A stretch of DNA of 64,000 nt from Gordonia jacobaea (lineage in GTDB: Bacteria > Actinomycetota > Actinomycetes > Mycobacteriales > Mycobacteriaceae). The stretch lies in contig NZ_LDTZ01000015.1 of the NCBI RefSeq assembly GCF_001186365.1, forward strand, positions 186,001 through 250,000, in the 5' to 3' direction. Made by a program: the position numbers and the translations under genes. Shown piece by piece: positions 1 to 9,852 of the stretch. The notes below the pieces were generated by a model, which had not been told where the DNA came from, did no database searches, and saw only the letters and a list, made by a program, of their open reading frames with translations. How positions within the stretch are numbered: the stretch's first letter is position 1; every line of letters begins with the position of its first letter.

Positions 1-246
1 CGACGCCGAGAGCACCATGATCAGACCGAACGACGTCATCAGCGCTGCCATCGTCAGGACCAGATGGTAAGACGCCAATGGGCGGCTCAGGAGATTGCGG
101 ACGCCCTCGACGAGCGTCGCGGGAATGGCGGCGGCATCGCTGCGTGAGCGGGGAGCTTTGGGCGCGGTACGTCGTTTCGACGCACGCGGGGAATCAGAGC
201 CGGCGCTCTTCGCCTCGGTCGACGCGTCTTCTTGTGTCGCCGTCAC
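1..246 (-). CDS. ftsW: FtsW, septal SEDS glycosyltransferase (5' part only)
   Basis: Only the first 82 codons are present; the gene runs off the left edge. FtsW is the SEDS-family enzyme that polymerises lipid II at the septum with FtsI. The GTG start shares GTGA with the murD stop codon, so the two are translationally coupled. Residues 1-55 form a basic, Ser/Ala-rich cytoplasmic tail, and about 60-82 is a hydrophobic helix ending in IMVLSAS, the usual first membrane segment of mycobacterial FtsW. It is the last visible gene of the dcw operon. The identification rests on this N-terminus and on position; the catalytic region is not visible. Confidence 0.9.
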   Translation of the reverse strand, partial: MTATQEDASTEAKSAGSDSPRASKRRTAPKAPRSRSDAAAIPATLVEGVRNLLSRPLASYHLVLTMAALMTSFGLIMVLSAS

Positions 247-1817
247 GGCTGCGTCGCCCGGGGAGCACTCCCCGGCAACGAGCGCGCAGCGGCCGCGAAG
301 GCATCACCGCGTCGTCCGTATCCGGGAAACATGTCCAGCGACGCCGCCGCAGGTGCCAGAAGCACTGCGTCGGGGCGCGGATCGTCGGCCGTGGCCAGCG
401 TCCACGCCTCCGCGACGGCACGGTTCATCACCGCGGTCGCGAGGTCGTCGGAGTTCCCGGGGGCGTCGAATGGGGGTTGTCCCCCGCTCGACACCGGATC
501 CGTTTCTGATCCGAGGGCGCGCTGTGCAATCACACCGCCATCGTCTCCTGTGAATACTGTGACTGTTGGGACTTTTGGGGCGTGTCGCGAAATCGCGTCG
601 ACAATGATCTCCCGGTCTCGCCCAATCGCGACAACTCCGGCCAGTCGATCCGCGGAGCCCGTGATCATGTCGTCGACCGACGCACCCTTCAACAGCCCGC
701 CCGCGATGAGCACGACGCGACGGTGTGCACCGATCGCCGCCGCAGCAGCGTGCGGATTGGTGGCTTTCGAATCGTCGACGAAGTCGATGCCGTCGATCGT
801 CACGACGACCTCGCCCCGATGTGCCGCGGGACGAAACGCGCTCAACGCCCGACCGATCGCCGACGGCGCGACGCCGATCGCCAGCGCCAACGCCGCGGCC
901 GCCAGGGCGTCGGACACTCCCGACGGACCCGGGGGGTGAATCGCCGTCGCGGCGATCAGAGGTGTACCCCCGGACGCGCCGTCCTGTTCAGCTGTGAACG
1001 CCCGATCGACCAGCTCGCCATCGACGACGCCGAGCTCACCCGGTGCGGGTTCGCCGAGGGTGAACCCGACGCGCCGTCCCGGCACGGGGAGGCCCGCGGC
1101 GACGGCGTCGTCGAGGCCGACGACACCCACGTCGCCGTGCAGCGCGATCTGCTTGTCGGCCGCGTACGCGGCGAACGATCCGTGCCAGTCGAGGTGATCG
1201 TCGGCGATGTTGAGCACGACACCCGCATCGGGAGTGATCGACGGCGCCCAGTGAAGCTGGAACGACGACAACTCGGCGCACAGCACGTCGACCCTCGGTT
1301 GCGTCTGCATCGCGTCGAGCACCGGCAATCCGATGTTGCCGCACGCTGCGGCGTCGCGGCCGCTCTCGACGACGATGTCGGTCAGCATCGACGTCGTCGT
1401 GGTCTTTCCGTTGGTTCCGGTCACGACCAGCCAGGTGCGCGGAGCGCCGAGCAGCCCGGCACGGTCGACCCGCCACGCGAGCTCGACCTCGCCCCACACG
1501 GGGATCTCGTGCTCGGCTGCTGCGACCATCAGCGGATTGGTCGGCGCGAATCCGGGCGAAGCGATGACGAGGTCGGTCGTCGCCACCCAGGAGTCGTCGG
1601 CCAGGAGCTCGGCGATCGAGATGAGACGGGCTCCGGCGGTCCGCGCGGCATCGGCTCCGACGACACCGGTCGGCTCTACCTCACCGAATCTGTCGTCGGC
1701 GATCGTGACCTGAGCGTCGACACCGAGCAGGAATCGTGCCGCCGACATCCCGGCTGTGCCTGCGCCCGCGACGAGCACGCGCCTGCCGCGCAGATGCAGC
1801 TCCGACGATGAGGTCAT
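243..1817 (-). CDS. murD: UDP-N-acetylmuramoylalanine--D-glutamate ligase MurD
   Basis: Cytoplasmic ATP-dependent ligase that adds D-glutamate to UDP-MurNAc-L-Ala. 524 aa, somewhat longer than the usual 450-490. An N-terminal nucleotide-binding motif GAGTAGMSAARFL lies at residues 18-30 and the Mur-ligase P-loop TGTNGKTTTT at about 133-142. The C-terminal domain holds KATNPHAA and LLAPAAASLDMF; the extra length comes from a Gly/Asp/Pro-rich insertion before the latter. The ATG at 1817 is preceded directly by an in-frame GTG. Only 5 nt separate it from the mraY stop, and its own stop overlaps the ftsW start, so it sits inside the operon. Confidence 0.97.
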   Translation of the reverse strand: MTSSSELHLRGRRVLVAGAGTAGMSAARFLLGVDAQVTIADDRFGEVEPTGVVGADAARTAGARLISIAELLADDSWVATTDLVIASPGFAPTNPLMVAAAEHEIPVWGEVELAWRVDRAGLLGAPRTWLVVTGTNGKTTTTSMLTDIVVESGRDAAACGNIGLPVLDAMQTQPRVDVLCAELSSFQLHWAPSITPDAGVVLNIADDHLDWHGSFAAYAADKQIALHGDVGVVGLDDAVAAGLPVPGRRVGFTLGEPAPGELGVVDGELVDRAFTAEQDGASGGTPLIAATAIHPPGPSGVSDALAAAALALAIGVAPSAIGRALSAFRPAAHRGEVVVTIDGIDFVDDSKATNPHAAAAAIGAHRRVVLIAGGLLKGASVDDMITGSADRLAGVVAIGRDREIIVDAISRHAPKVPTVTVFTGDDGGVIAQRALGSETDPVSSGGQPPFDAPGNSDDLATAVMNRAVAEAWTLATADDPRPDAVLLAPAAASLDMFPGYGRRGDAFAAAARSLPGSAPRATQP

Positions 1818-1822
1818 CACGC

Positions 1823-2920
1823 TCAGCCGTTGACCGTGAGGAACTCGCCGTAGAACAGCGAGAGTCCCAGCGCACACGCAATGGCTGTGAGCAGCCAGAA
1901 CCTGATGATCACCGTGGTCTCCGCCCAGCCACCGAGTTCGAAGTGGTGGTGGAAGGGCGCCATGCGGAACACACGACGACCCGTCGTCCGGAAGAACGCG
2001 ATCTGGATGACGACCGACATGATCTCCGCGACGAACAGCGCGCCGATGACCACCGCGAGCAGTTCGGTGCGGGTGGTGATCGACAGTCCCGCGAGCAGAC
2101 CGCCGAGAGCCAACGAACCCGTGTCGCCCATGAAGATCTTGGCCGGTGCCGCGTTCCACCAGAGGAACCCGAGGCACGCGCCGCCACCTGCGACGGCGAT
2201 CAGCGCGAGGTCCAAGGGGTCGCGCACCTGGTAGCAGCCCCGAGGGATGTCGGCGGCAGGCTTGGCGCCTCCCGAGCAGGCGTTGACGAACTGGAAGAAC
2301 GTCACCAACACGTAGGTTCCCAGCACCATGGCCATCGACCCGGCGGCGAGGCCGTCGAGACCGTCGGTGAAGTTGACGGCGTTCGACCACGCCGCGACGA
2401 TCAGCCAGCAGAACACCACGAATGCGACCGAGACCATCGAGATCGCGTCGATGTCGCGGACGTAGGACAGGTGCGGACTCGCGGGTGTGTAACCCGAGTC
2501 GTTACGGAAGCCGAGGACGAGCACGCCGAACAGAATTGCCGCGAGGAACTGTCCGATCGACTTGGCGGTCTTGTTGAGCCCCAGATTCCGGTGCTTGCGG
2601 ATCTTGATGAAGTCGTCGAGGAACCCGACGCCGCCGAGTGCGGTCGCGAGACCCAGAACGAGCAGCCCGGACGCCGTCGGCCCGTTGCCGTCGTGGGTGA
2701 ACACTCCGACGATGTGCGCTCCGAAGTAGCCCGCCCACAGCGCGATCAGAATGGCCACTCCACCCATCGACGGGGTGCCGCGCTTGGTCTGGTGACTCTG
2801 CGGCCCCTCGACGCGAATCTCCTGTCCGAATCCCTGGCGGGAGAACACACGGATGAGCACCGGAGTGAGCAGGATCGACACCGCAACGGCGATCGCACCC
2901 GCAATGAGGATCTGGGTCAC
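1823..2920 (-). CDS. mraY: Phospho-N-acetylmuramoyl-pentapeptide transferase MraY
   Basis: Membrane enzyme that transfers phospho-MurNAc-pentapeptide to undecaprenyl phosphate to make lipid I. 365 aa with about ten hydrophobic helices. Family motifs seen in order: KRGTPSMGG in the first cytoplasmic loop, FLDDFIK with the paired aspartates, [12 protein letters not shown], and [12 protein letters not shown]; all are catalytic or Mg2+-binding segments of MraY. The GTG start follows a GGGAGG Shine-Dalgarno at nine bases. It normally acts on the product of MurF, whose gene should be directly upstream but is represented here only by a C-terminal domain. Confidence 0.97.
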   Translation of the reverse strand: MTQILIAGAIAVAVSILLTPVLIRVFSRQGFGQEIRVEGPQSHQTKRGTPSMGGVAILIALWAGYFGAHIVGVFTHDGNGPTASGLLVLGLATALGGVGFLDDFIKIRKHRNLGLNKTAKSIGQFLAAILFGVLVLGFRNDSGYTPASPHLSYVRDIDAISMVSVAFVVFCWLIVAAWSNAVNFTDGLDGLAAGSMAMVLGTYVLVTFFQFVNACSGGAKPAADIPRGCYQVRDPLDLALIAVAGGGACLGFLWWNAAPAKIFMGDTGSLALGGLLAGLSITTRTELLAVVIGALFVAEIMSVVIQIAFFRTTGRRVFRMAPFHHHFELGGWAETTVIIRFWLLTAIACALGLSLFYGEFLTVNG

Positions 2921-3002
2921 CGCAGCAGTCCTCCCTCAGTTCGCCCGACGGTCACTCGTCGCTCTCCTTGTTCCTGTCTCGTCATCTCCCCAGTCCCGCA
3001 GC

Positions 3003-3449
3003 TCATGTACCCGAACCCGCCAGATCGGCCAGCGCGGGATCGGTGCCCGCGACGAGCACCATGTCGTCGGGCGCCGGGCGCCAGTCGTCGGTGTCGAGCG
3101 TTGCTGCCGCGTCGTCGACCGTTGCGACCAACCGCGCCTCGTCGCCCCAGGAACCCTCCATCACGGCTCCCTGATGCAGCGCGCGGACCGCACGTGACTC
3201 TCCGACGCACAGGGTCTTGTCGACGGCGAGCCGAACGGCGAGTCGCCCCACCCTGTCATGCTCGACGACGCGCTCGTTCTCGGTCAGACCGTCGCGTGTA
3301 CCCATGTCGCCGATGATCGCCCAGGTGCGCACACGTTCAGGTGAATCCCGTGCGCGCGACACCAGGTCGCGAATCGCGCGCGACACCGTCTCGACATCGG
3401 CAGGCACGATGACCATGTGTCGTTCCCCTTGGCCGCCATCGGGACTCAC
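3003..3449 (-). pseudogene. murF: MurF remnant: stand-alone Mur-ligase C-terminal domain
   Basis: It sits exactly where murF (UDP-MurNAc-tripeptide:D-Ala-D-Ala ligase, about 500 aa) belongs, between murE and mraY, but codes for only 148 aa, or 137 aa from the internal ATG at 3416. The product resembles only the last third of actinobacterial MurF: GRLAVRL, then VGESRAVRALHQGAVMEGSWGDEA and DDMVLV. The UDP-binding N-terminal domain and the ATPase domain with its GxxGKT loop are absent from all frames of this stretch. The GTG shares GTGA with the murE stop; the ATG at 3416 has a good AAGGGGA site 7 nt upstream. The frame is intact, so it may be a functional C-domain protein rather than a decayed gene. 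It could also be an assembly deletion. Typed as pseudogene because the family's catalytic parts are missing. Confidence 0.8.
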
Positions 3450-5059
3450 CGAGCTGCCCCAGACGTGTTCTCGACGACGCCCGCGAGGGCCTCGGCGACG
3501 ACGTCCCTGTCGTCGAACGGATGCTTCACGCCGTCGATCTCCTGGCCTGCCTCGTGGCCCTTACCGGCCACCAAGACGATGTCGCCGGGCCGCGCCCACG
3601 CGATAGCGGCCTCGATCGCACCACGGCGGTCGCCGACCTCCCTGATCTCGACACCCGCTCGACGCTCCGCATCCGGCACGGCCTGTGCACCGGCGAGGAC
3701 AGCGGCGCGGATCGCTGCCGGGTCCTCGGTCCGTGGGTTGTCGTCGGTGATCACGACGAGGTCTGCGCGGCGCGCGGCCACCTCGCCCATCAGCGGCCGC
3801 TTGGCCGTGTCTCTGTCGCCGCCTGCGCCGATGACGACGGCGACACGTCCGCGCGCCTGCTCGTCGAGAGTTGTCAGCACGGCTTCGAGCGCCCCCGGCT
3901 TGTGCGCGTAGTCGACGATGGCAAGGAAGTCCTGCCCCCGATCGATGCGCTGCAGCCGACCGGGAACCGACACGTCGGCGATCGCTGCGGTCGCCGTCGT
4001 GACGGGCACACCGGCCGCGACCACGACCGCGACCGCGAGTGTCGCGTTGGCGACGTTGTAGCGGCCGGGCAGCCTGAGCGTGAGATCGTGACCGATCCCG
4101 GCGGCGTCGGCGATCTCGACGCGCTGTGAGCCGTCGGACTCGATCGTCGACGGTCCGGCATGCCACTCGGCCGGGACGTCGGTCGTCGAGACAGTGATCG
4201 GCGCGATGCCCTTACCGCGGCGCGCGACGTCGAGCATGCGTCGACCCCATTCGTCGTCGACGCACACCACCGAACGCACCGCCCGCGTCGGTGATCCCGC
4301 CGCGAACAGGAGTGCCTTGGCCTCGAAGTAGTCGCGCATCGTCGGATGGAAGTCGAGGTGATCCTGCGACAGATTGGTGAACGCACCGATCGAGAAATGG
4401 GCTCCGTCGACGCGGCCGAGCGCCAGCGCGTGACTCGACACCTCCATGACCACGACGTCGACGCCGCGTTCGAGCATCGCGGCGAGCAATGCCTGCAGGG
4501 TCGGGGCCTCGGGTGTCGTCAGTGAACTCGCCTGAGCGACACCGTCGACGCGGGTTTCCACCGTGCCGATCAATCCGACGGTGTGACCGGCAGCCATCAA
4601 CGCGGCCTCGACCATGTATGCCGTTGTCGTCTTGCCCGACGTGCCGGTGATGCCGATCAGCTTGAGGCGCTGCGACGGGTTGCCGTAGATCCGTGAGCTC
4701 ACGCCGCCGAGAATCGACCGCGGGTCGGCGTGCACGAGTACCGCGCACGCGGCGTCGGGCGGGAGCACCCGTCCGAGCTCTGCGCGGCCCGCCGCGTCGG
4801 TGAGGATCGCCGTCGCGCCACGCTCGACGGCCTCGGCAGCAAACCTGGCGCCGTGCGTGCGGCCGCCCGGCAGCGCTGCGAACAGGTCGCCCGCGACGAT
4901 GTCCTGCGCACGCAGCGACACCCCGGAGACGGCGGCATCGGCAGGCACCGTCCCGATCAGGTCGAGTCGTGCGCCGGTGGCGGTCGAGAGCACGGAGACG
5001 GCCGTGGGTTCGACGTGAGTTGGTCTGTTCAGTCCTGCGGACCGGCGATTCGACGCCAT
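3446..5059 (-). CDS. murE: UDP-MurNAc-L-Ala-D-Glu:meso-DAP ligase MurE
   Basis: Cytoplasmic ligase that adds the third stem-peptide residue. 537 aa, matching M. tuberculosis MurE in length. P-loop [13 protein letters not shown] at about 136-148; [11 protein letters not shown] and AKALLF in the ATPase domain; [10 protein letters not shown]; and DNPR near residue 440, the signature that selects meso-diaminopimelate over lysine. The ATG at 5059 follows GGGAGG by 11 nt; the longer frame to 5158 adds an Arg-rich stretch without homology. It ends in a GTGA overlap with the murF remnant. A 145-nt gap separates it from ftsI. Confidence 0.97.
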   Translation of the reverse strand: MASNRRSAGLNRPTHVEPTAVSVLSTATGARLDLIGTVPADAAVSGVSLRAQDIVAGDLFAALPGGRTHGARFAAEAVERGATAILTDAAGRAELGRVLPPDAACAVLVHADPRSILGGVSSRIYGNPSQRLKLIGITGTSGKTTTAYMVEAALMAAGHTVGLIGTVETRVDGVAQASSLTTPEAPTLQALLAAMLERGVDVVVMEVSSHALALGRVDGAHFSIGAFTNLSQDHLDFHPTMRDYFEAKALLFAAGSPTRAVRSVVCVDDEWGRRMLDVARRGKGIAPITVSTTDVPAEWHAGPSTIESDGSQRVEIADAAGIGHDLTLRLPGRYNVANATLAVAVVVAAGVPVTTATAAIADVSVPGRLQRIDRGQDFLAIVDYAHKPGALEAVLTTLDEQARGRVAVVIGAGGDRDTAKRPLMGEVAARRADLVVITDDNPRTEDPAAIRAAVLAGAQAVPDAERRAGVEIREVGDRRGAIEAAIAWARPGDIVLVAGKGHEAGQEIDGVKHPFDDRDVVAEALAGVVENTSGAAR

Positions 5060-5204
5060 GATGCGATCGCCTCCCTCAGCAGTGGTATCGGTGTCGCGTG
5101 TTCGCGCCGGTGCGGCTCGAACCCGGGGATGTGCGGATGCGCGCTCTCCGGAACGCACTCACGATACCGTCAGGACAATTCGTGACGGCGCGCCCACCGG
5201 CAAA

Positions 5205-7139
5205 TCAGCGCGCCTCGAGCTTGATCCACGGCGTAGGCGTGGGAGACAGCGGCACTTGCTGGCGCTGCAGAATCCACGAGGCGATCGTCCCGAACAGCGG
5301 CGCCGCCGACTGTCCGCCGCTGCCGTCGGAGCTTCGCTTGGGGTTGTCGAGCATGATGCCCACCACGAAGCGCGGGTTGTCGGCAGGAGCGATGCCTGCG
5401 AACGTGATGTTGTAGCTCGAGTTCGAGTAGCACCCGCACGCCGGGTCGACCTGCTGCGCTGTACCCGTCTTGCCCGACATCTGATAGCCCGAGACCGCAC
5501 CCTTGTAGCCCGTTCCCGACTGCACGCCCATCGGGTCCTCCTGGAAGACCCCGCGGAACATGTCGCGAACCGTACGCGCGGTCTGCGGACTGACCACTCG
5601 GACACCAGCGGGCCGGTCAGCATCCTCGACGTTGCCGCCGTCGCGCTGCTCCGACTCGAGGATGCGCGGTGGCACACGGAGACCGTCGTTGGCGATCGCC
5701 TGATACATCGCGGTCATCTGCAGGAGCGACATCGAGAGGCCCTGCCCGATGGGCAGATTGGCAAACGAACCACCCGACCACTGACTCAGCGCGGGAACCG
5801 CTCCACCGCTCTCTGCCGGAAGGCCGACGCCGGTCCGCTGCCCGAGCCCGAAGCGCTTCACCATGTCGGCGAACCGTTGCTCACCGACACGCTTGGCCAG
5901 CATCAGCGTTCCGACGTTGGACGACTTACTGAAGATGCCCGCCGTCGTGTACGGCTCGACGCCGTGCGACCACGCGTCGTTGACGGTGACTCCGGCCATG
6001 TTGATACTGCCCGGCACCTGCAACACCTCGTCCGGCCTGGTCAGCCCGTATTCGACGGCGGCGGAGGCAGCGACGATCTTGTTCACCGACCCCGGTTCGA
6101 ACGGCGAGGTGACCGCCGGGTTGCCCAGGTCGGATTTGGTCTGTTCCGACAGCGGCTTGGATGCGTTGAACGTTCCGTCGTTGGCCATCGCGAGCACCTC
6201 GCCGGTCTTCGCGTCGAGCACGACCGCCGACGCCGACTTCGCGCCGGACGCCTGCTTGGCCTTGTTGACCTCGCTCTGCACGAACCACTGGATGTCTGAG
6301 TCGAGCGTCAGTTTCACCGTGGCGCCATTGATGGCCGGGTGCACGTTGCGGGTGCTACCCGGGATCACCGCGCCGTCGGAGCCGCGGTCGTACGTCTTCG
6401 ATCCGTCGGTCCCCGCGAGTACCGAATCCATCGACGCCTCGAGACCGATCAACCCGTTTCCGTCGTAGTTGACGTCGCCGACGACGTTGGCCGCCAGCGA
6501 GCCACCCGGATAGAGACGGATCGCCTGCGGGTCGGCGCCCACCTCGGGATAGTCGGCGACGATCCGTGCCGCGACCTCGGGACTGACCGATCGCGCGAGA
6601 TACACGAACCCGTCGTCGCTCGTCAGCTTCTTGTGCAGATCGTCGGAACTGATCGATCCGCCGAGCGCCGACGACACACCGTCGGCGATCTCCTTGAGCC
6701 TCTTGTCCACATCGGGGTACTCGGGGTTCTTCTTGTGCTCGGCCTCGATCGACTTGCGAACTGCCTTGGGCAGGAACGTGAGTGAACGCGCCTCGTCGGT
6801 GTACGCGAGGGGGCGCCCGTTGCGGTCGAGGATGGCCCCACGCTTGGCCGTCAGCACCTGGGTGTACTCGCGTTGCTGCGCCGCCTCCGCCGAGATCGAC
6901 GACGCCTCGATGGTGTGCACGACGATCATCCGGATCGCCACCGCCAACACCACGAGGAGAATCACGACTCCTACAGCGCGACTACGGAATTCAAAGGTGC
7001 GGGGACCTCGACCCCGTCCGCCTCCGCGGCCACCGGTACCCGACCCTCCGCCCGCAGGTGCTGGGCGTCGCCCTGACCGGGGCTGCGCAGTGGGCGGGTC
7101 GAAACGCTCACCGATCCGCTGAAAACTGGCGCGTGTCAT
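5205..7139 (-). CDS. ftsI: Septal peptidoglycan transpeptidase FtsI/PBP3 (PbpB)
   Basis: Class B penicillin-binding protein that cross-links septal peptidoglycan, working with FtsW. 644 aa from the ATG at 7139; a TTG at 7148 with AGGG upstream is the alternative. A Pro/Gly/Arg-rich cytoplasmic tail (1-50) leads to one membrane anchor (55-75). The pedestal domain includes RGAILDRNGRPLA. The transpeptidase has the three active-site motifs: S351-V-N-K354 in EPGSVNK, S406-S-N408, and K557-T-G559 in GKTGTAQQ. No PASTA domains are visible at the C-terminus. The stop of the FtsL-like gene lies 21 nt upstream. Confidence 0.96.
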   Translation of the reverse strand: MTRASFQRIGERFDPPTAQPRSGRRPAPAGGGSGTGGRGGGRGRGPRTFEFRSRAVGVVILLVVLAVAIRMIVVHTIEASSISAEAAQQREYTQVLTAKRGAILDRNGRPLAYTDEARSLTFLPKAVRKSIEAEHKKNPEYPDVDKRLKEIADGVSSALGGSISSDDLHKKLTSDDGFVYLARSVSPEVAARIVADYPEVGADPQAIRLYPGGSLAANVVGDVNYDGNGLIGLEASMDSVLAGTDGSKTYDRGSDGAVIPGSTRNVHPAINGATVKLTLDSDIQWFVQSEVNKAKQASGAKSASAVVLDAKTGEVLAMANDGTFNASKPLSEQTKSDLGNPAVTSPFEPGSVNKIVAASAAVEYGLTRPDEVLQVPGSINMAGVTVNDAWSHGVEPYTTAGIFSKSSNVGTLMLAKRVGEQRFADMVKRFGLGQRTGVGLPAESGGAVPALSQWSGGSFANLPIGQGLSMSLLQMTAMYQAIANDGLRVPPRILESEQRDGGNVEDADRPAGVRVVSPQTARTVRDMFRGVFQEDPMGVQSGTGYKGAVSGYQMSGKTGTAQQVDPACGCYSNSSYNITFAGIAPADNPRFVVGIMLDNPKRSSDGSGGQSAAPLFGTIASWILQRQQVPLSPTPTPWIKLEAR

Positions 7140-7160
7140 GGTTGTCAATTGTCCACTGCC

Positions 7161-8078
7161 CTAACGGGCTCCCGCCGAATTTGCGCTCGGCGGGTTGCCA
7201 TTCGTCTGAGCCGAGGGTGCAACATTCGGATTGGGTGCGGCAGCGGCCCCCGGCGCCGGAGCGTCAGCGCGCGCGGGAGCATCGGCGCGTGCCGGGGCGT
7301 CGCCGCCCTGGTTCTGGGTCGGCGTGGTGTTGGTTCCAGGAGCCGTATTGTTGTTCGGCGCTGGCGAATTGGATGAGCCGGCGCCGGACGAGTTGCTATC
7401 GCCGGACCTGGCCGCATCACCGGACGGGGCGGCACTCGAGTCCGATGCGTCCGCACCCCCGAGGCCCATCGAATCACTGACCTTGCTCTTGTCGATCTTG
7501 CTGGTGGGATCGGGCTTGTCGTCGGGGTTGATCGTCCCCATCGGCTTGCCGGATGCGGGCTCGGGATCGCCGAGCACCTTGGGCTTACCATTGGCGCCGA
7601 CAACCATCCGGGCCGGATTCTGAACCGGGATCATCCCCAATTTCGCTGCCTTGTCGGACAATTCGGGCGCCGAGTCACCCGACTCGTAGCTGCGCTTGAG
7701 ACTGTCGCGGCGGTCGACGAGCGACTGGTTGACCTTGCGCTCGATTCCGAGTCGGTAGGAATCCTGCGCGGCCTTCGTCGACAGCCAGAGACTCAACCCG
7801 AGACCCACGACGAGCAGCGCGAGAACGGGCACCACGAACGGAACCGACCGCGCACGAGTGAACAGCGAGACACGTCGGACGGCCGAATCGCGCTCACCGC
7901 GCGTCCGCGTAGAGCCCTGCGCCACAACGCGATTGCGACGGCGATCGAGCGCACGTTGGGCTGCTCGCGAGCGGTTGGCACGCTCGGATTCGAGATTCTC
8001 CCGACGCGGACGACGGGTTGGCGTTGTGGTGGCTGCACCTGCGCTGTCGGCGACGGTGCGGTCGTCGAGCACTGTCAT
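7161..8078 (-). CDS. ftsL: FtsL-like bitopic division protein with Pro/Ala-rich tail
   Basis: Position between rsmH and ftsI and architecture mark it as the actinobacterial FtsL (Rv2164c type), a divisome scaffold that in other bacteria pairs with FtsB/DivIC and activates FtsWI. 305 aa: a very basic cytoplasmic region (1-75), one membrane helix (80-100), then a short extracytoplasmic region, [20 protein letters not shown], of the kind that forms a coiled coil in FtsL. A long Pro/Ala/Gly/Asn-rich tail of about 140 residues follows and contains the repeated [16 protein letters not shown]. FtsL proteins are poorly conserved, so the call depends on context. It starts ATGA, overlapping the rsmH stop. 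Confidence 0.85.
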   Translation of the reverse strand: MTVLDDRTVADSAGAATTTPTRRPRRENLESERANRSRAAQRALDRRRNRVVAQGSTRTRGERDSAVRRVSLFTRARSVPFVVPVLALLVVGLGLSLWLSTKAAQDSYRLGIERKVNQSLVDRRDSLKRSYESGDSAPELSDKAAKLGMIPVQNPARMVVGANGKPKVLGDPEPASGKPMGTINPDDKPDPTSKIDKSKVSDSMGLGGADASDSSAAPSGDAARSGDSNSSGAGSSNSPAPNNNTAPGTNTTPTQNQGGDAPARADAPARADAPAPGAAAAPNPNVAPSAQTNGNPPSANSAGAR

Positions 8079-9085
8079 GACCGATTCCTCTCGACACGTT
8101 CGATGGCGCGGACCCGTACCGGGGCAGACCGCGGATTCTCGGCGAGCTCGGCCTCGCCTGCCTGCTCGGCACCTCGGGTGACGAGTCTGAATTTGGGTGC
8201 GGTTCCCGGCAGTTCGACCGGAAGGCCGGGTGGCGACGTCGAAGTGGTACGAGACGCGAACTCGCGCTTGACAATTCGGTCTTCGAGCGACTGATAACTC
8301 ATCACCACCACGCGTCCACCCACCGCGAGCGCATCGAGCGCTGCGGGCAACGCGAGACGTAGGGCGTCGAGTTCGTGATTGACCTCGATCCGCAGCGCCT
8401 GGAACGTGCGCTTCGCGGGATGCCCACCGGTCCGACGTGTGGCCGCAGGAATTGCGGCATAAAGCAATTCGACGAGCCGCCCACTCGTTGTGAAGGGTTC
8501 GGTCTCACGGGCCCGGAGAACGGCTGACGCGATCTTGCCTGCGAAGCGTTCTTCTCCGTATTCCGACAGCACCCGTGCGAGGTCGCCGTGCGAGTACGTG
8601 TTGAGCACGTCTGCCGCGGTCAGGTCGTCGTCCGGATTCATCCGCATGTCCAGCGGGGCGTCGACGGCGTAGGCGAATCCACGATCGGCGCGGTCGAGTT
8701 GCATCGACGACACACCGAGATCGAAGAGCGCGCCGTCGATGTGGTCGACGCCTGCCTCGGCGAGGACGTCGTCGATGCCGTCGAATCGAGACTGGTGAAA
8801 CGAGATCCGGTCGCCGAAGCGGGCGAGGCGATCACGTGCGATGTTCAACGCCGACTCGTCACGGTCGATGCCGATCACACGCGCGTCGGGGAATTCGGTG
8901 AGTATGAGTTCGCTGTGGCCGCCGGCGCCCAACGTCGCGTCGACGAACACCGGACGGTCGGTTTCCGAGTGGTCGGCACCAGAGTGGGTCAAGTCCGGTG
9001 CGAGAAGTTCGGTGATCCGCCGTGCCATGACGGGCACGTGGCCGAATTCTCCGGAACGACGTTCGTCGTCGTGTGGCGCGTTCAC
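8075..9085 (-). CDS. rsmH: 16S rRNA m4C1402 methyltransferase RsmH (MraW)
   Basis: S-adenosylmethionine-dependent N4-methylation of C1402 in 16S rRNA. 336 aa. It begins with the family's HVPVM motif ([13 protein letters not shown]). The SAM site follows: [14 protein letters not shown], then [11 protein letters not shown]. Further on come [20 protein letters not shown] and [12 protein letters not shown], both diagnostic for RsmH. The GTG at 9085 has a strong GGGAGGTGAT site; the longer frame reaching 9436 runs through the structured leader and is not coding. Its stop overlaps the ftsL start. A mraW-type RNA lies in the 224-nt gap upstream. Confidence 0.97.
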   Translation of the reverse strand: MNAPHDDERRSGEFGHVPVMARRITELLAPDLTHSGADHSETDRPVFVDATLGAGGHSELILTEFPDARVIGIDRDESALNIARDRLARFGDRISFHQSRFDGIDDVLAEAGVDHIDGALFDLGVSSMQLDRADRGFAYAVDAPLDMRMNPDDDLTAADVLNTYSHGDLARVLSEYGEERFAGKIASAVLRARETEPFTTSGRLVELLYAAIPAATRRTGGHPAKRTFQALRIEVNHELDALRLALPAALDALAVGGRVVVMSYQSLEDRIVKREFASRTTSTSPPGLPVELPGTAPKFRLVTRGAEQAGEAELAENPRSAPVRVRAIERVERNRS

Positions 9086-9204
9086 CGAATCACCTCCCGA
9101 CGCGTGCTGTCTGCACGCCCCGACCCGTTGCGGCCACGCACACTCATCTTGAATCCCTGGCACCGACACCGGTCCGTGCGAAGAGTCTCGCCGGGTGAAG
9201 CGGG

Positions 9205-9266
9205 GTCCCGGTCCGGTCGCGCACCTGGCGTTGGGGAAGTACGCCAGGGTCGTTCCGGACCGGGGC
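9205..9266 (-). ncRNA. mraW RNA motif in the mraZ-rsmH gap
   Basis: Between mraZ and rsmH the minus strand can form a two-tiered hairpin. The outer stem is a perfect 10 bp (9207-9216 with 9255-9264). The inner stem, CCTGGCG with CGCCAGG, is a perfect 7 bp (9242-9248 with 9224-9230) and closes an 11-nt loop containing ACTTCCCC. Position and fold agree with the mraW RNA motif described upstream of mraW in actinobacteria, a presumed cis-regulator of unknown ligand. A covariance-model search would settle it. Confidence 0.75.
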
Positions 9267-9309
9267 CTCGATCCACCCGAAGCCCTGTCCATCGTGTGCC
9301 ATTCCTCGG

Positions 9310-9753
9310 CTACAAGACCGCGTTCAATGCGGCCGAGTTGGCTGCCGAGAAGTTCTCCTCGTGCTCGTTCTGGTACTCGCGCCACTTCTGCGCGTCCCAG
9401 ATCTCCAGGTGATCGAAACTGCCGAACACCACGCACTCCTTGGTCAGCTCCGCGTACTCCCGATGGTCGGGAGACAAGCTGATCCGACCCTGCCCATCCG
9501 GGCGCTGCTCCTCGGTGCTGGCGAAGAAGTAGCGCTGAAAGGCTCGTGCCTGCGGATCGTTACGGGATGCCTCCACAATTCGGGCGGCGATCTCGTCGAA
9601 CTCCTCGGCTCGAAACACCGACAGGCTGTGGTCTTGGCCTTTTGTGACCATCACGCCTCCTGCCAGTGCGTCGCGGAACTTGGCGGGCAATGTCAGTCGC
9701 CCTTTGTCGTCCAACTTGGGTGTGTAGGTGCCGACAAATCGAACTGACGACAT
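9310..9753 (-). CDS. mraZ: MraZ, transcriptional regulator of the dcw operon
   Basis: DNA-binding repressor of the AbrB/MraZ fold that controls its own operon. 147 aa with the two tandem MraZ half-domains: the first around [23 protein letters not shown] (residues 6-28), the second around [16 protein letters not shown] (about 85-100). The ATG at 9753 is preceded by a strong AGGAGGTG site. It is the first gene of the dcw operon; pyrimidine-rich direct repeats 65-100 nt upstream look like its operator. Confidence 0.96.
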   Translation of the reverse strand: MSSVRFVGTYTPKLDDKGRLTLPAKFRDALAGGVMVTKGQDHSLSVFRAEEFDEIAARIVEASRNDPQARAFQRYFFASTEEQRPDGQGRISLSPDHREYAELTKECVVFGSFDHLEIWDAQKWREYQNEHEENFSAANSAALNAVL

Positions 9754-9816
9754 GTCGACACCTCCTGCCCCCTGAGCGATCCGTTCCGGTTCGTCTCACC
9801 CAGTGCTGCCACAGTA

Positions 9817-9852
9817 CCCCACTTTCCACCACTTTCCACCCCTTCCACCCCC
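9817..9852 (-). promoter_or_regulatory. Direct-repeat operator upstream of mraZ
   Basis: On the plus strand ACTTTCCACC occurs twice back to back (9821-9830, 9831-9840), followed by the related CCTTCCACCC. Read on the mraZ strand this gives TGGAA boxes 9-10 nt apart ending in AGTGGGG. MraZ proteins bind short G-rich direct repeats spaced about one helical turn apart in front of their own operon (TGGGN boxes in E. coli, AAAGTG boxes in Mollicutes), so this is the probable autoregulatory site. Binding is inferred. Confidence 0.6.

Noticed and set aside
2921-3002. Search for the missing MurF N-terminal and ATPase domains as a frameshifted piece
   Set aside because: Only 82 nt lie between the remnant and mraY and neither strand shows a GxxGKT loop; murE upstream is complete.
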